Shown here: positions 45,506-56,333 of the stretch, piece after piece
How positions within the stretch are numbered: the stretch's first letter is position 1
Layout: every line of letters begins with the position of its first letter
Assembly (NCBI GenBank): GCA_025201365.1
Contig: JAIXMF010000015.1
Span: 124,001 to 188,000 of the forward strand
Direction of reading: 5' to 3'
Length of the DNA: 64,000 nucleotides
Source of the DNA: Syncephalis plumigaleata
Taxonomy: Eukaryota; Zoopagomycota; Zoopagomycetes; Zoopagales; Piptocephalidaceae
The notes under the pieces: model-generated
The model's database searches: none
What the model was told of the DNA's origin: nothing
Seen by the model: the letters and a program-made list of their open reading frames with translations, nothing else
Translations under genes and position numbers: made by a program

Positions 45506-47659
45506 TTAATAAGCACGGTGTGGCTGCACCAAGTATTGCTTTCCTTTCGGACTGGTAACAGTGCCATACACGGGCTGCATGCATCATTACTGGTATGAGG
45601 CGTGAAGGTGAAGTTACGTAGGATCTCCACCAATGTTAGACGAAGCACCATCCATGCCAAACTAGATTATGTTAGTATACACTATCAAATGATTATTCTG
45701 TGGTGCATTACTTACTTGCGACCAATACAGGCACGGGACCTACGGAGAATGGAGTAAAGTTCAGTCGCATGTTGGCTAGCTCCTCCGGTGATGCGTGAAT
45801 CCAGCGTTCCGGAGAGAAAGCCTGTGGATTTGGAACACTTGCTCGTTCATGTGCATGGCAATAACAGAGACCATCACCGTAGTCTAGTGGATTGTAAGCG
45901 TTAATGCATGTCCCCCTTCAATATAGGAGCAAACTACTTACGCCGCCTGGTATAAAATACTTGTCGAGCGTGGTGCCTTCTGGTGGAATGACCCGTGGCA
46001 TACCATGAGCAAGTGGCGGTCGAAGTCGTAATGCCTCGTGGAGGACGGCGTCCAAATATTTAAGCGAGCCATGTCACGATGACTGATACGCTTGTTTGGA
46101 TCGGGATAGATGGCACGGATCTCATCGAGTAATCGACCGGCGCATATGGGATTCTCTATGAGAAAGTGTATGGCCCTAGACATTGAATGTCGGTTAGAGA
46201 TGCATGATCAACGTACAATACTGTTTAGATACTTGCCATGTAATGGTCATTGCAGTAGTATCGGTGCCCGCGAGACTATGATCACATAAGCAAGCTATTA
46301 GCTAGTAGTCCATTGGTTGACAGTAAAAATACTTACATCAGTAGGATAGCTTCCGATTTGATGCCTTCATCTGACATGGTGGCACCGGTTTCCTCGTCAA
46401 CAGCCTCGATCAGTTGTTGTAAGGTATCTTTCCTTTCATTGCTACCGGTCATTCTTCGTTTATGGATGGCAGCTCTCGCGTACTAGTCATGACATTGTAA
46501 GTTATACACGCTTGTTTGAATCGTTATACAACGGCTTACATTATCCAATGCCTCGACGGAATTGGTCAATTTCGGAAACATGAACGAGGCAAACATGTAG
46601 CCAAGTACGTAACGCTAAGTGGAATACGATAAGCACATGCAGTACAGGTGTAGCAAGCATCACTTACCCAGGAATTGTAGGCCATTCGGTCGTTTATCCA
46701 TTCTATTATAGGATGACACTCCTGGTTCTCCTCGAGTAATCCAAATGTCTTGCCAAAACTAACCTCTCCCGTGATATCCTAGGCGAGAGTGACGTGATAA
46801 GCATAAACACGAAACATGACAAGTATTACTTACAAAGGTCATACTCCTTAGTAGGTTCATTATATTTACACACGACCTGTATCGGCATAGACACGTAGAC
46901 AATGCACTAGTTTTGAAACGCCCATATCAACGATCAATGGTTCCAGTTTCTCGAGGGCACCAGGAGTGAATGCTGGTAGCATTAGTCGTTTCTACCATTT
47001 GTATCGACTAAATGAGCGACACATTATCGTGTAATCATCATTGCTTGCCTACCTGCGATCGATGATAATCGACATTACTACACAGCATGGAGAAATCGAT
47101 TAGTTTACATTGTCCTTTGTCATTTTATTATCATTGAAGTAATCACTCACATTGTATTGAATAAATTCTCGTGACCAATACGAAATAGATTGTAGTCTCG
47201 TCCCTTGGCATATTGATGCGAACCATTGACCTTACGAATTAGCGCGGCACTCGACACCCATACGGTATTGGGACCTGTCATTGACGAGGTGCGCTTCTCA
47301 TTAGACATGATAGACAAAAAGCATCACCAATGTGACCGGTTTACTTGCCTGCACGTAGGATCGAGCCATACTGACGGTGCATCCTTAGTACTTCCGTGTT
47401 TTGCTGCGTGTAGGCACGCTTCAAGTTAAGAAAAAGTTCTGCTAGATGGAGAGACGAGGTCCGGGTACTTTGGCCAATGGATTTATACACTCCACATGGA
47501 TCACCTGATATGATAAGAGTGTTAATGCTTTATTACTGCTACTACTGCTATTGCTACGCGGTTGCTAACCTTGTACAGCGCATAGCCAGCTACCGTTAAC
47601 GCCATAAGCTCCCACCAGGGAAGGGCGTTTGGTAATAGTTCCGATATAGATGATATCAT
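45506..47659 (-). CDS. Cytochrome P450 monooxygenase
   Basis: Multi-exon microsomal P450. It starts MISSISELLPNALPWWELMA with an N-terminal anchor helix, then PLAKVPGPR, KRAYTQQNTEVLRMHRQYGS, WVSSAALIRK, the I-helix LAGTDTTAMTITW, the K-helix ExxR in LHEALRLRPPL, and IPPEGTTLDKYFIPGG. The haem loop is FSVGPRACIGR and the end reads SPKGKQYLVQPHRAY. Four of these joins need one missing base each: near 47449 (before HLAELFLNL), 46058 (before YLDAVLHEAL), 45737 (in a C run inside the haem loop) and 45573 (before PVYGTV). Every catalytic residue survives once frames are followed, so I favour assembly errors over a dead gene. Substrate unknown; neighbours suggest no clear cluster, though a questin-oxidase-like gene is 2.2 kb away. 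Confidence 0.82.
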
Positions 47660-47699
47660 ATGGCTAGAGTAGTAGTTTGATGATGAATAATGGTTAGCT

Positions 47700-47724
47700 A
47701 GAGAGAGAGAGAGAGAGAGAGAGA
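47700..47724. repeat. (GA)n microsatellite
   Basis: Twelve GA units immediately upstream of the P450 start, within its likely promoter or leader. Confidence 0.9.
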
Positions 47725-48249
47725 TGAATAATAATCGAGAAGATAATGGTAAACGCTAGTATGCACTGATATAAAACAATTTTATAGACAATTCATAAGC
47801 TGATAGCATGTTGAACAGCTGGCTTTTTTATTCCGTTACTCTTGTGCCAACACTTTGAATAGGGATGTGCGATACGCACACACACAATGATTGCTGCACT
47901 AGAACAGGTGTCTAGACACGCAGCTGTAGGGTCTGGCCAACTCTGGCTAGAACATCATTTAATCATGCCATTTATTAAAAGAAGAAAGAACGAAGGAAAT
48001 GACTAGTTTGCCCGCTATAACCGGAATAAATCTAGAACCAGTATCACATGAGTTGCGCACGAGTGTGATGCGTAACAACTATCCACGACTAATCTAGCAT
48101 GATTATATTAATGTATTCTAGATTATCGACTCTTATTTTTAGCAAGAATCCAAATGATAACTGCTTCTATCCTCATTCCCTATCATCATGACATGTCGAT
48201 TCACATATTCTATTTTACTATTATTTGCACACAGGTCTAGACTTATCGT

Positions 48250-48703
48250 CTAGTTCTGTAAATGGTATAATAGCACATTGGCTTAATTGAATGGCTATAC
48301 AACTTTACGTTAGCACACCTGTAGGGATAGAATGTTGCAATCACTTACATTGTCAAGCTCCGTATTCAATACGGTGAGCGACATACGACTGTCGGAATAT
48401 TGATTTCTAGCCACAGTAAGGATTTTACGTGACATTGGCGATAGATCCTGCGTAGAATCATCACGGATAAGATCTATTCGCTGTTGTGTCAATATTCATT
48501 GTGTATCACTGTCACCATTGCTTTCATTTATTTACGCCTACCTTGATTGGTCTTGTCATTGCAGTTCAAGTAATTGCCAGTTAAATCGGCCGATACTCGA
48601 GTACGTTTCCTCATACATAGATGCTCTTGCCGTGCACCAATAGGTGATTTGGCACAGATCCGCAAATCAGAACCAAGTGTATACGTGCTACTGCTACCTT
48701 CCA
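48250..48703 (-). CDS. Hypothetical small protein, two or three exons
   Basis: Starts MEGSSSTYTLGSDLRICAKS and continues GARQEHLCMRKRTRVSADLT up to about 48543, where GTAGGC could be a donor. A second block, RIDLIRDDSTQDLSPMSRKI then LTVARNQYSDSRMSLTVLNT, lies to 48350 and is followed by a good donor (GTAAGT). The junction between the two blocks does not keep frame with the acceptor I see, and the third exon would add only a stop. The content looks coding but the gene model is uncertain; no family recognised. Confidence 0.35.
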
Positions 48704-49029
48704 TTGACGTGTATTTGACGAGAATGATTAAAAGGTTATAGTTTAGAATGGATTGCTAATTGCTTGCCACTTGTCAAATGAGCTTGGTTATACCTGTCCG
48801 TATTCCGTACGTGTTCGAATTAATGACGACGTTTAATTTTAAATGCCTGGATACTGTAATATGTTACCAGGTGGTATTATCATGGTACACTTGTAATATT
48901 AATCAATGTTCCGGTCATTAGGATATATCATGATAGTGGTACTGAATAAATGACGTTAAGGGCGTGTGCTGCTCAATCATTACTAGACTGTTCGACAATC
49001 GTGGTTAAAGCAAAAAGAGGAATACACAA

Positions 49030-49236
49030 ATGACGCTTTTCTCTCCACTAGGCGCCGACGGCGCATACAAAATGAATCCAGCAACACTCGGATCACAGCA
49101 ATCTTCATTCGCCACGAATACTATGCCTTACAATGTGGTGGCAGCAAAGCCCGCTACTAAATTAACAAAAAAGTTCGCGAGAGATAAGAAGGAGGAGGAG
49201 ATTAAGGCTGTCAAAAGTAAGCTTTATTCCAAATGA
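49030..49236 (+). CDS. Hypothetical 68-residue basic protein
   Basis: ATG frame MTLFSPLGADGAYKMNPATL, ending in a Lys-rich helix (LTKKFARDKKEEEIKAVKSK). GC content and codon usage look more coding-like than the flanks. No family recognised; it could be a last exon or a small nuclear protein. Confidence 0.3.
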   Translation: MTLFSPLGADGAYKMNPATLGSQQSSFATNTMPYNVVAAKPATKLTKKFARDKKEEEIKAVKSKLYSK

Positions 49237-49382
49237 AGATGTTCGAGAAGTCGTGGATACGGATAAAGTGTCAATGGTTTGTTTTCGAGTCAGGCGGAAA
49301 TGCTTACAACGGTACAGCTGTTTATTACAATAAAATAAGTTACGATAATGTTTAAAAAGAAAAAGAGTAACAGGTAAACAAA

Positions 49383-49676
49383 GCAAGTGTGTTCACGAGT
49401 GTGTTAGTGTGCATACAGCCAGTTAAGAGTGTTACGGCAATAGATATGCGAATAACGAGTGAACAAGTGAACGAATGAGCAATAAACGAGTAGACGAGTA
49501 ACGCGTAAGCAGTGAACAAGTGTGTTCACGAGTGTGTTAGTGTGCATACAGCAGCCAGTTAAGAGTGTTACGGCGATAGATATGCGAATAACGAGTGAAC
49601 AAGTGAACGATTGAGCAATAAACGAGTAGACGAGTAACGCGTAAGCAACAAATAAGTGTGTTGACGAGTGTGTTAG
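49383..49676. repeat. Minisatellite, about 136-bp unit, 2.2 copies
   Basis: Copy 1 starts near 49383 (AAGTGTGTTCACGAGTGTG), copy 2 near 49518, and a partial third near 49654. Copies differ by a 3-bp insertion (CAGCAGCC against CAGCC) and a few substitutions. Inside each unit are shorter GAGTGAACAAGTGAACGA-like repeats. The frames on the minus strand covering it simply follow the repeat. Confidence 0.9.
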
Positions 49677-49892
49677 CATTTAACAATACGCTTCCATTCA
49701 ATAACCCAAGCGATCATATCCCTGTATTCTATTTTATCTCATATGATCATTCATTTGAATGTTGTCAAATAGGTTTATTATAATAAAATCGCTACGGCAA
49801 CATTTAAAAAAGGAATACACAATTAACAACTGCTCGTGTAGAGTGCTGCTAATAGCAATGATGATGATGGTAGTTAGTATGTATATTCCAGT

Positions 49893-51289
49893 TTAATACT
49901 TGGATTTAAGCTGTCGTTCCGTGTATCCATGTCCCGTAAACTCCCAATCATCATTTACCCTTATCGCATTAGTGGTGAGTGCTGCTGCCACGCGCCATCG
50001 ACCATTCTGCTCGCCAAATGCTTTCTCCGCGCACATCATGGAATACACCAGCTTCGGTGCGTGCTGATCCTTTGCTGCTATCGCCTCGGCGATAATACGT
50101 TGCCATGGATAGTCTTGTTGGTAGGGCTGTAGGATCTCGTCCGCGTGTCCGAGTGAAGGTCGCCCCTGAACGATGTAGGCCAGCAAGAGGAACAGCCATT
50201 CGACGCGTAATAAACGGACACGCTCCGTGATTGGTAGTCGCTTGTACACAACACTCATGGCATGGGCCGAGGTCACTCCATGCACCATGAAAAAGTCCGG
50301 ACGTTGATGATGAGCCGATCCCACATAGGCTGTCACCGCCGTTTCGAATAGCTCGACCAATCGTGCATCCAAGTTATCTAAATAGTACAATAATTGTCAA
50401 AATAAAAGAATTCATTAGTATTATTCTATAAGTTGAATGACCATTTATATCGCTGCTATTATTCACCTTCATTAATGGCCACTTTGTTGTAGTATTTCCT
50501 CAATAAATCTCTTCTATTCCATACGGCTTCTAATTTATCGCTGAAACCGGTTCCAGTTGCACTAAGTGCTATCTTATCGAATTCTTTATCCTCTGCAACT
50601 TGCGCTACTATATCGGCAAATCCGATATTAGGATCGCATTCGCTATTATCGACTGGCGCATCGACTAGATCCCCCATTGGAACATAGCGTGTTGATCCCA
50701 TGGCCAATGCCTCGACTAGTACCATGTTATCGTTAAACTCGAGCGCATATCCAAGATGTATCAGCGGATGTCCAGCTGCACCGACAGAGCCATCCAGTAG
50801 CAATGGAACATACATGTCAAACAGCTTATCGGCACCAAGTTCCTTAAACTGATCCTCGTAAAAGCGCAAATACGCGGAATAAGATCTATTTCCATTAGTA
50901 GAGTAGTAATGTTAGTTAGCAATGATGATTTGTATGTATTCAACGTGGACTACTAACGTTGTATCTCCCAGATATTTCGACCAGTTATCCTTGGTAATGG
51001 TAATGCCATGCGATTCTAAAGGCTCTAGTCGTTGCTTTCCCTCGTTCATGGCTCTTTGAAGACGTTGAGAATCAGCTAGATAACATATCGTTAGATACTC
51101 TTATATCATGGTACAGTAACTGCTAGCGTTCTACGTACCTCCCATGCTATAGAGAACATACAAATGATGCACCATGTGATTAACCCTGAATCCACCAAAG
51201 ACTATATCGAAACTGTCATGGTTGATCTTTAGCAAATCGTGCAGCGTCTGCTCCCTCGTCTTATCCTCCGTGTGACTTGTTACTTGCAT
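49893..51289 (-). CDS. Questin oxidase-like protein (DUF4243 family)
   Basis: Member of the family that includes questin oxidase GedK and AflY, which act in fungal anthraquinone and aflatoxin routes; many members are outside clusters and uncharacterised. Exon 1 gives LLKINHDSFDIVFGGFRVNH and MVHHLYVLYSMGG, the conserved His-rich N-terminus. Exons 2-3 carry GITITKDNWSKYLGD, LGADKLFDMYVPLLLDGSVG, HPLIHLGYALEFNDNMVLVE and ALAMGSTRYVP. The last exon has FFMVHGVTSAHAMSVVY and ends QLKSKY. About 430 residues, family-like. Start ATG at 51287-51289. No polyketide synthase is visible nearby, so a secondary-metabolite role is only a possibility. Confidence 0.82.
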
Positions 51290-51818
51290 GTTGCTTAGCG
51301 GTGGTGATATCGGTGATGTTTCCGTTTTGGTTATCCAAATGATAGTTTAAGAAATAAACTTGAAATAAGAACGAATGATAATGATGATGATGATAATGAC
51401 AATTATTGTAGATAATGCGGTAAAAGAGATTACGTCCAGTTTATATATATATACGTACATGTTACATGTCAGACACCTATTCTACTAATTACTAAGCATG
51501 ACGATATATATATATCCCTAGTTTCACGTCGATCTTACCATAGACATCATCACCGTGCTAATACACAAACTGAAACACCTCACTGTCACATGTGTAGGTG
51601 GTTGATCTGGTTCTATCTTACACGAAACAGGAGTTGACAATGACAATTAGTCATCCATGGCAGAGACATGTTGTCCTATAATAAATTCTATAAATGATCA
51701 AAGTGGCACGATTCAGTATGCAACGATTTATTTTTAGAGATGATGAAATTGCATTACAATCATGATGCTGACAAATAAACAAAATAACGCATTGCTTATT
51801 GTAAATGTAGTAAATTGC
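51290..51818. other. Intergenic, AT-rich
   Basis: 529 bp between the questin-oxidase-like start and the PIG-B stop. Contains ATGATGATGATGATG and TATATATATA runs. No gene seen. Confidence 0.5.
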
Positions 51819-53797
51819 TCAATGATTATTGCAATACACTAGGACATCACCAGTGCGTCGTTCATCATCGTGAAAGAATGAATTAAAGAATCGATTACAC
51901 TATGAACGTTGATTAATTAGTTAACAGTATGGTATGCAACAAATAAACACCTATCCTACCTCATGATAGCCGTGTGCCTCCAATGTTTTGTTCACGACTG
52001 GTAGCAGCACGTTGAAAAGTAATAGATGACTTGGCCACCATCGTTGATCACCCATGGTATCAAGCTCCGTTGTTGATACAGGTTCTTCCGGCATGGATGA
52101 TTGATCTATCGACATTAAACGTGTGTCTAGAAATGCTACAGGATCCGCATAGAATACGTCCTCCTCTGATTTGTACGTATCCATGACACTAGCACTAATA
52201 AGTAAATGATTCATTTAGATTAGCATTCGCAAACGGTATATTTCCCCTCGTTTACTTACGAGGCCGGTGGTTCGCAAGTGATAAACCACATGGGAACACG
52301 TCGATGAAGTCGACTCCAGTACGGTGTTGAATGGCAAGGCATCAGGTAACCGATACTGGACAATTTATCAGCAGGCTGATGACGTAGCCAATCCATCACG
52401 TCAAGCACGCCTCGTTGATGATACGACACGAATAGGACTGATAGTATGACATTCGGTAAAAGGATGCCAATGATAAATAGCATACGCCATTGACGACTAG
52501 ATTGCAATCGAGACGAATGCCACCAGTATCGAGCACCGTAAGCGGCGTAAACAATGCCAATGGGAACAATTGGATAGATGAATCGGAATTCCTTGTGTGC
52601 CAATAGACTATAGATGCTTAGAAGCCATAGGCTAGCGTAGGCTGCGGTCCGATGGGTAGCGGCGGATGCTTTTCGAATGCCGTAGATGGTCAATGGTAGA
52701 AATGTGGTTAGCACCACTGGAACACCCTGAGTGGCATACCAATGCCATGGATGCTGGCCATAAAAGACGGACACGCCTCGGATAACATTGGCTTTTATAA
52801 AGTTATAGGGGACAAACACCCATTCACCGTAGTAGTAATGGTCGGCCAGTGCCATTACTCCGAATGCTATGAATCTAACCAAAATGATAAGCTATGATAA
52901 TATGATAGAAATAATAAATGCGGCATTACATAATTACGAGTGTATTGACCAAGACTAGAAAGTTGACATGGATACTTGATTTTACAAGCAGATCAACACC
53001 TAGGAATATCCAGAATACAGCTCCCGTTGGACGAAGTAAACAGGCAAATGCCGCGATCATTAAGGAAATACGAAGTTGTCTAAGGATACATGAATGTATA
53101 GCGTTAATTATTGTTGTTTATTTTTCGAGTTATTGTCATCATGTACTTGCTGCATTTGACGAGTGACATCCTTGCTAGATACGAATTTATATGGCCATGG
53201 CCAATAATAAAGTGCCATGGTAGAGAGTGACATCTCCATAGAGTTTGCCAGCGTACGAGGTGCGTGCAACCAATGACACCATGATATTAGGGTAAACCAC
53301 ATCTAATAAATGGATTGCGATTAGATGTCTCGTTGGCTACAAGCGACTAAACGGCAGACTTACCGTCCATCGCGCCGTATCCTTACCGAACCATTGACGC
53401 GCTATTCTAATGGTATACCAGTCGCCGATGGCCGCTATTATTGCTTGCAATATTGTTGGCATCCATTGCTATAACATCGCGAGGTTAGTGTGATTCCCAC
53501 CTAGATAGTACCATCTACGTGATAGTCAGCTATACTTGCCACTAGTTCAGATTGTTCCATGCCCAGTTGAACAGCTACCTGGTAGGCGAGTGCAAAACAC
53601 CATGGATGCAATATACTACGGATACGCTCCCTCCACTCCCAGGTAAGATAGCCATAACCGAATACACTACGGTGTGCTACCTCCTGCGCCTGCCAATACT
53701 CGTCTGGATAGCCGTAAGTATGCGTGAGTGCCCCGTTCACTAAGCGATACAGCACGAACCACCAGAAACGAGGCTGATAACCAAGAGAGAACTTCAT
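51819..53797 (-). CDS. GPI10: GPI mannosyltransferase 3 (PIG-B/GPI10)
   Basis: ER glycosyltransferase of family GT22 that adds the third mannose of the GPI anchor. Exons encode MKFSLGYQPRFWWFVLYRLV, THTYGYPDEYWQAQEVAHRS (the luminal acidic loop, YPDEYWQ), FGYGYLTWEWRERIRSILHP, several membrane helices, FVPYNFIKANVIRGVSVFYG, HPWHWYATQGVPVVLTTFLP and LLAHKEFRFIYPIVPIGI with the HKExRF signature. The C-terminus has SYHQRGVLDVMDWLR and YLMPCHSTPYWSRLHRR. The last exon follows an intron whose donor (GTAGGA) gives a premature stop if not spliced; after splicing the end is CNRFFNSFFHDDERRTGD. Stop at 51819-51821. ATG at 53797 is preferred over a frame extending further upstream. Confidence 0.9.
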
Positions 53798-53872
53798 TGG
53801 CGGTAGGCCAACCTGCAATAACTTTTCTATCCGCTGATCTTTACTCCTTTCTTTCCCGTCTACTACGAGTAA
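53798..53872. promoter_or_regulatory. 75-bp bidirectional promoter, GPI10 / METTL23-like
   Basis: Only 75 bp separate the two divergent start codons, so both leaders and the promoter must overlap or be very short. No TATA box is obvious. Confidence 0.6.
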
Positions 53873-54985
53873 ATGACCACCAAGTTCTATTGCTTCGGTT
53901 CTAAATCACCGTTTGACACTAGCAGTGATAGCGAGGAGCAATGTGTATCGTAAGTATTCACGTATGCAGGAGCAATAAAGCAACGACTAATCACTACCAA
54001 ATCAATAGTGACCAAATCAGTGACGAGAACTATGGTGAAGTTCAAGTGGCTATTACCGAGGTAAGCGTAATAAATAAACAAACGAGATAGGATAGAAGAT
54101 AATGATAACAACAATATGTAATAGCAAATAGACCCGTCGTTTCATTGCTACGTCTGGCCCAGTGCTTTAATGTTGGCAGAATATGTATGGCATAATAGAT
54201 CTTTATTTGATGGCACTACCACGATTGAGGTAATTGATGCTTGCCACTATATAGTATTATTCATTCATTGACTAGGCTAATACGTGGATGTACACGTTAA
54301 TAGTTGGGAGCAGGCACAGGACTACCCGGATTATTGGCGGCTAAACTCGGCGGCCATGTTTATTTAACGGATCTACCAAGAGCGATGCCACAACTAGAGC
54401 AGCATATTCAAGAGAACAATCTTACAATGAACGCAAGTCATCATGATGAAGAGACATGGCATGGATGGGCACAGTCGCATCCACTCGTATGGGGCTCATT
54501 CGATAATGAAGGGCTGATAAAACTAGTCGATTCACTAGATTCACTAGACTGGATATTAGGCGCTGATTTATTTTACGATTCAAAAGGTAGAATACTGAAA
54601 TCTAACAACAGTAGCAACTTCTAGTACTAATCATAATGCTAGATTTTGAAGCAATTCTCATTACCGTGGCTTATCTACTTGATACTTATCCAGAGGCACG
54701 ATTTGTTACCACCTACCAAGAGCGTAGGTAAGTAATGAACAGTAAGAGGAGTACATTCCTACTTGTTTAATCTCTAATGATACATTTATACATATGACTA
54801 GCGCGACACGTACACTTCAGCCATTACTTGATCGATGGCAATTAGCGGCGCGAGTAATAACGGGGGATCAATTCGGATGGGATCCCGACGCCTTTGCATT
54901 GTCTGCGAGTGATGACGAGGACACCAATTACGATTCAAGCTCGCTCCATAGCGTTACACTATACGAAATTAGACGAATCAAGTGA
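53873..54985 (+). CDS. METTL23-like family 16 methyltransferase
   Basis: Seven-beta-strand SAM-dependent methyltransferase of the METTL21/METTL23 group (protein lysine or arginine methylation). Exon 1 MTTKFYCFGSKSPFDTSSDS; then FHCYVWPSALMLAEYVWHNR, SAM motif I VGAGTGLPGLLAAKLGG, an acidic post-I strand (VYLTDLP), and the group hallmark WILGADLFYDSKDFEAIL (DxFY). The C-terminal exon holds LQPLLDRWQLAARVITGDQF and an acidic insert (SASDDEDTNYDSSS). About 250 residues over six exons. METTL23 is known as a histone H3 arginine methyltransferase in mammals; the substrate here is unknown. Confidence 0.82.
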
Positions 54986-55794
54986 TTGCATGACGTGGAC
55001 ATGTGTTCAACAGTTATAGCGTATAGTTTTCCTTTACTTGCTACAAGCACCTATCGACAAGTCGATCTATCTCGCTTATAACATATAAACTGATGAATAA
55101 ATGGAGTTTTGGAGTATTGAAAGGGTAATAATGCCGTTACATGTAAAAATAGAATAAGGATACGGAGTAAGCTAAATAAGTAGAATGTTATAGGATACGG
55201 AATGCCGCAAATACACACACGCACATATAGATAGACAAACGCACACATGTTGCCTTGTGGTAGTGAACGGAAACTGCCAAGTATAGACGATACCGATGAC
55301 TATAGCGGCATTGTACTACCACCACTTCTATTAGTACAAGTTGTGGTGTGAATGGAAGTGGAAAGGGTGGGCATATGGCTTCATCATCCACATCATCATC
55401 ATCATCATCATTCTCCCCAATACGAGTTCACATGACCGTCATCATTCACTGTCATTCATTCATTGTGGCGGTGATATTCACAATTGTAATACGTAGAGCC
55501 GGTTACATTCATTGATGCCACCAACTAGTTCGTTTCTCCTATATATAGAGGGAGGGAGAATGATGATGATGATGATACTGGTACTATTCGTTCAAAGTCC
55601 TTTTCTTTCCTGTTCACTCTCATTTACTTTTGATATTTGTTTCCACACTATTGTTTGACAGTACTTGTTCACTCACTCACTTAACTATCATCGATTCTAT
55701 CATCGTCATTGACTATCTCTAGTCTATTGCTTTTGTATCTATCAGACAAAGTAATCGTGTGTGTGTGTGTCTGTTTATAACCACTGCTACCACT
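54986..55794. promoter_or_regulatory. Intergenic, likely strong promoter of the beta-thymosin gene
   Basis: About 0.8 kb. A clear TATATATAG box sits near 55540-55548, some 250 bp before the thymosin ATG. After it come GATGATGATGATGATG (55562-55577), a pyrimidine-rich leader and a GTGTGTGTGTGT run at 55758-55770. CATCATCATCATCATCA lies at about 55390-55410. No other gene seen. Confidence 0.45.
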
Positions 55795-55944
55795 ATGGCC
55801 GACCAAGCACAGAACCAGCAGATGTTGAACGAGATCGAAAAAAACGACAAGACACACTTGAAGCACGTCACACCGGAGGTGAAGAATAAACTGCCCACCA
55901 AAGAGGATATTGAAGCAGAGAAGAAGGAGGCTCAAAACGCCTAG
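55795..55944 (+). CDS. Beta-thymosin-like actin-monomer-binding peptide
   Basis: Single exon, 49 residues: after MADQAQNQQ the thymosin fold runs MLNEIEKNDKTHLKHV, then TPEVKNKLPTKEDIEAEKKE and AQNA. It matches beta-thymosin throughout: an N-terminal amphipathic helix with the IEKxDK pattern, the LKxx actin-binding motif (LKHV, as in ciboulot-type proteins; LKKT in thymosin beta-4), the LPTKEDIE(A/Q)EK C-terminal helix and the small size. Beta-thymosins bind G-actin 1:1, sequestering it or, in ciboulot types, helping profilin-like barbed-end growth. The family is best known from animals. ATG at 55795 follows a GT-rich leader. Identity is strong on motif grounds; activity is inference. Confidence 0.85.
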   Translation: MADQAQNQQMLNEIEKNDKTHLKHVTPEVKNKLPTKEDIEAEKKEAQNA

Positions 55945-56333
55945 ATCAATCTACCATCATGTCCTTTACTGATCAATAAATTCAGCTGTTGACCCACCTT
56001 GAATTATTGTTATGATAATTGACGATAGTGTTATAAGATGTATTCTAACGATATTTACATACAATTAGCGAATACGATAGAAGAGACGATTTATCGTATG
56101 ACTCATTAAAAAATCGTAACTTACATGGATTTCTCCATCTGATTAACATAGTCAGCCTTTTTGTTTTTACGAATAAATAATAGATAGGTTAACACTTACG
56201 TATTTAGTTGTAAAAGCGATAATCCTCAACTGCTAGGGCCATGACAACTACTCAATAATAATAGCAATGCGATAATGATGTTAACAATTGAATAGATTAT
56301 TGATTAATATATATTTATTATAAGACTAGTACA
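55945..56333. other. Intergenic, AT-rich
   Basis: 390 bp between convergent genes; holds an AATAAA-like 3' end signal soon after the thymosin stop (about 55975). No gene seen. Confidence 0.5.

Noticed and set aside
49404-49679. 91-residue ORF over the minisatellite
   Set aside because: Its protein simply repeats with the DNA unit; no independent support.
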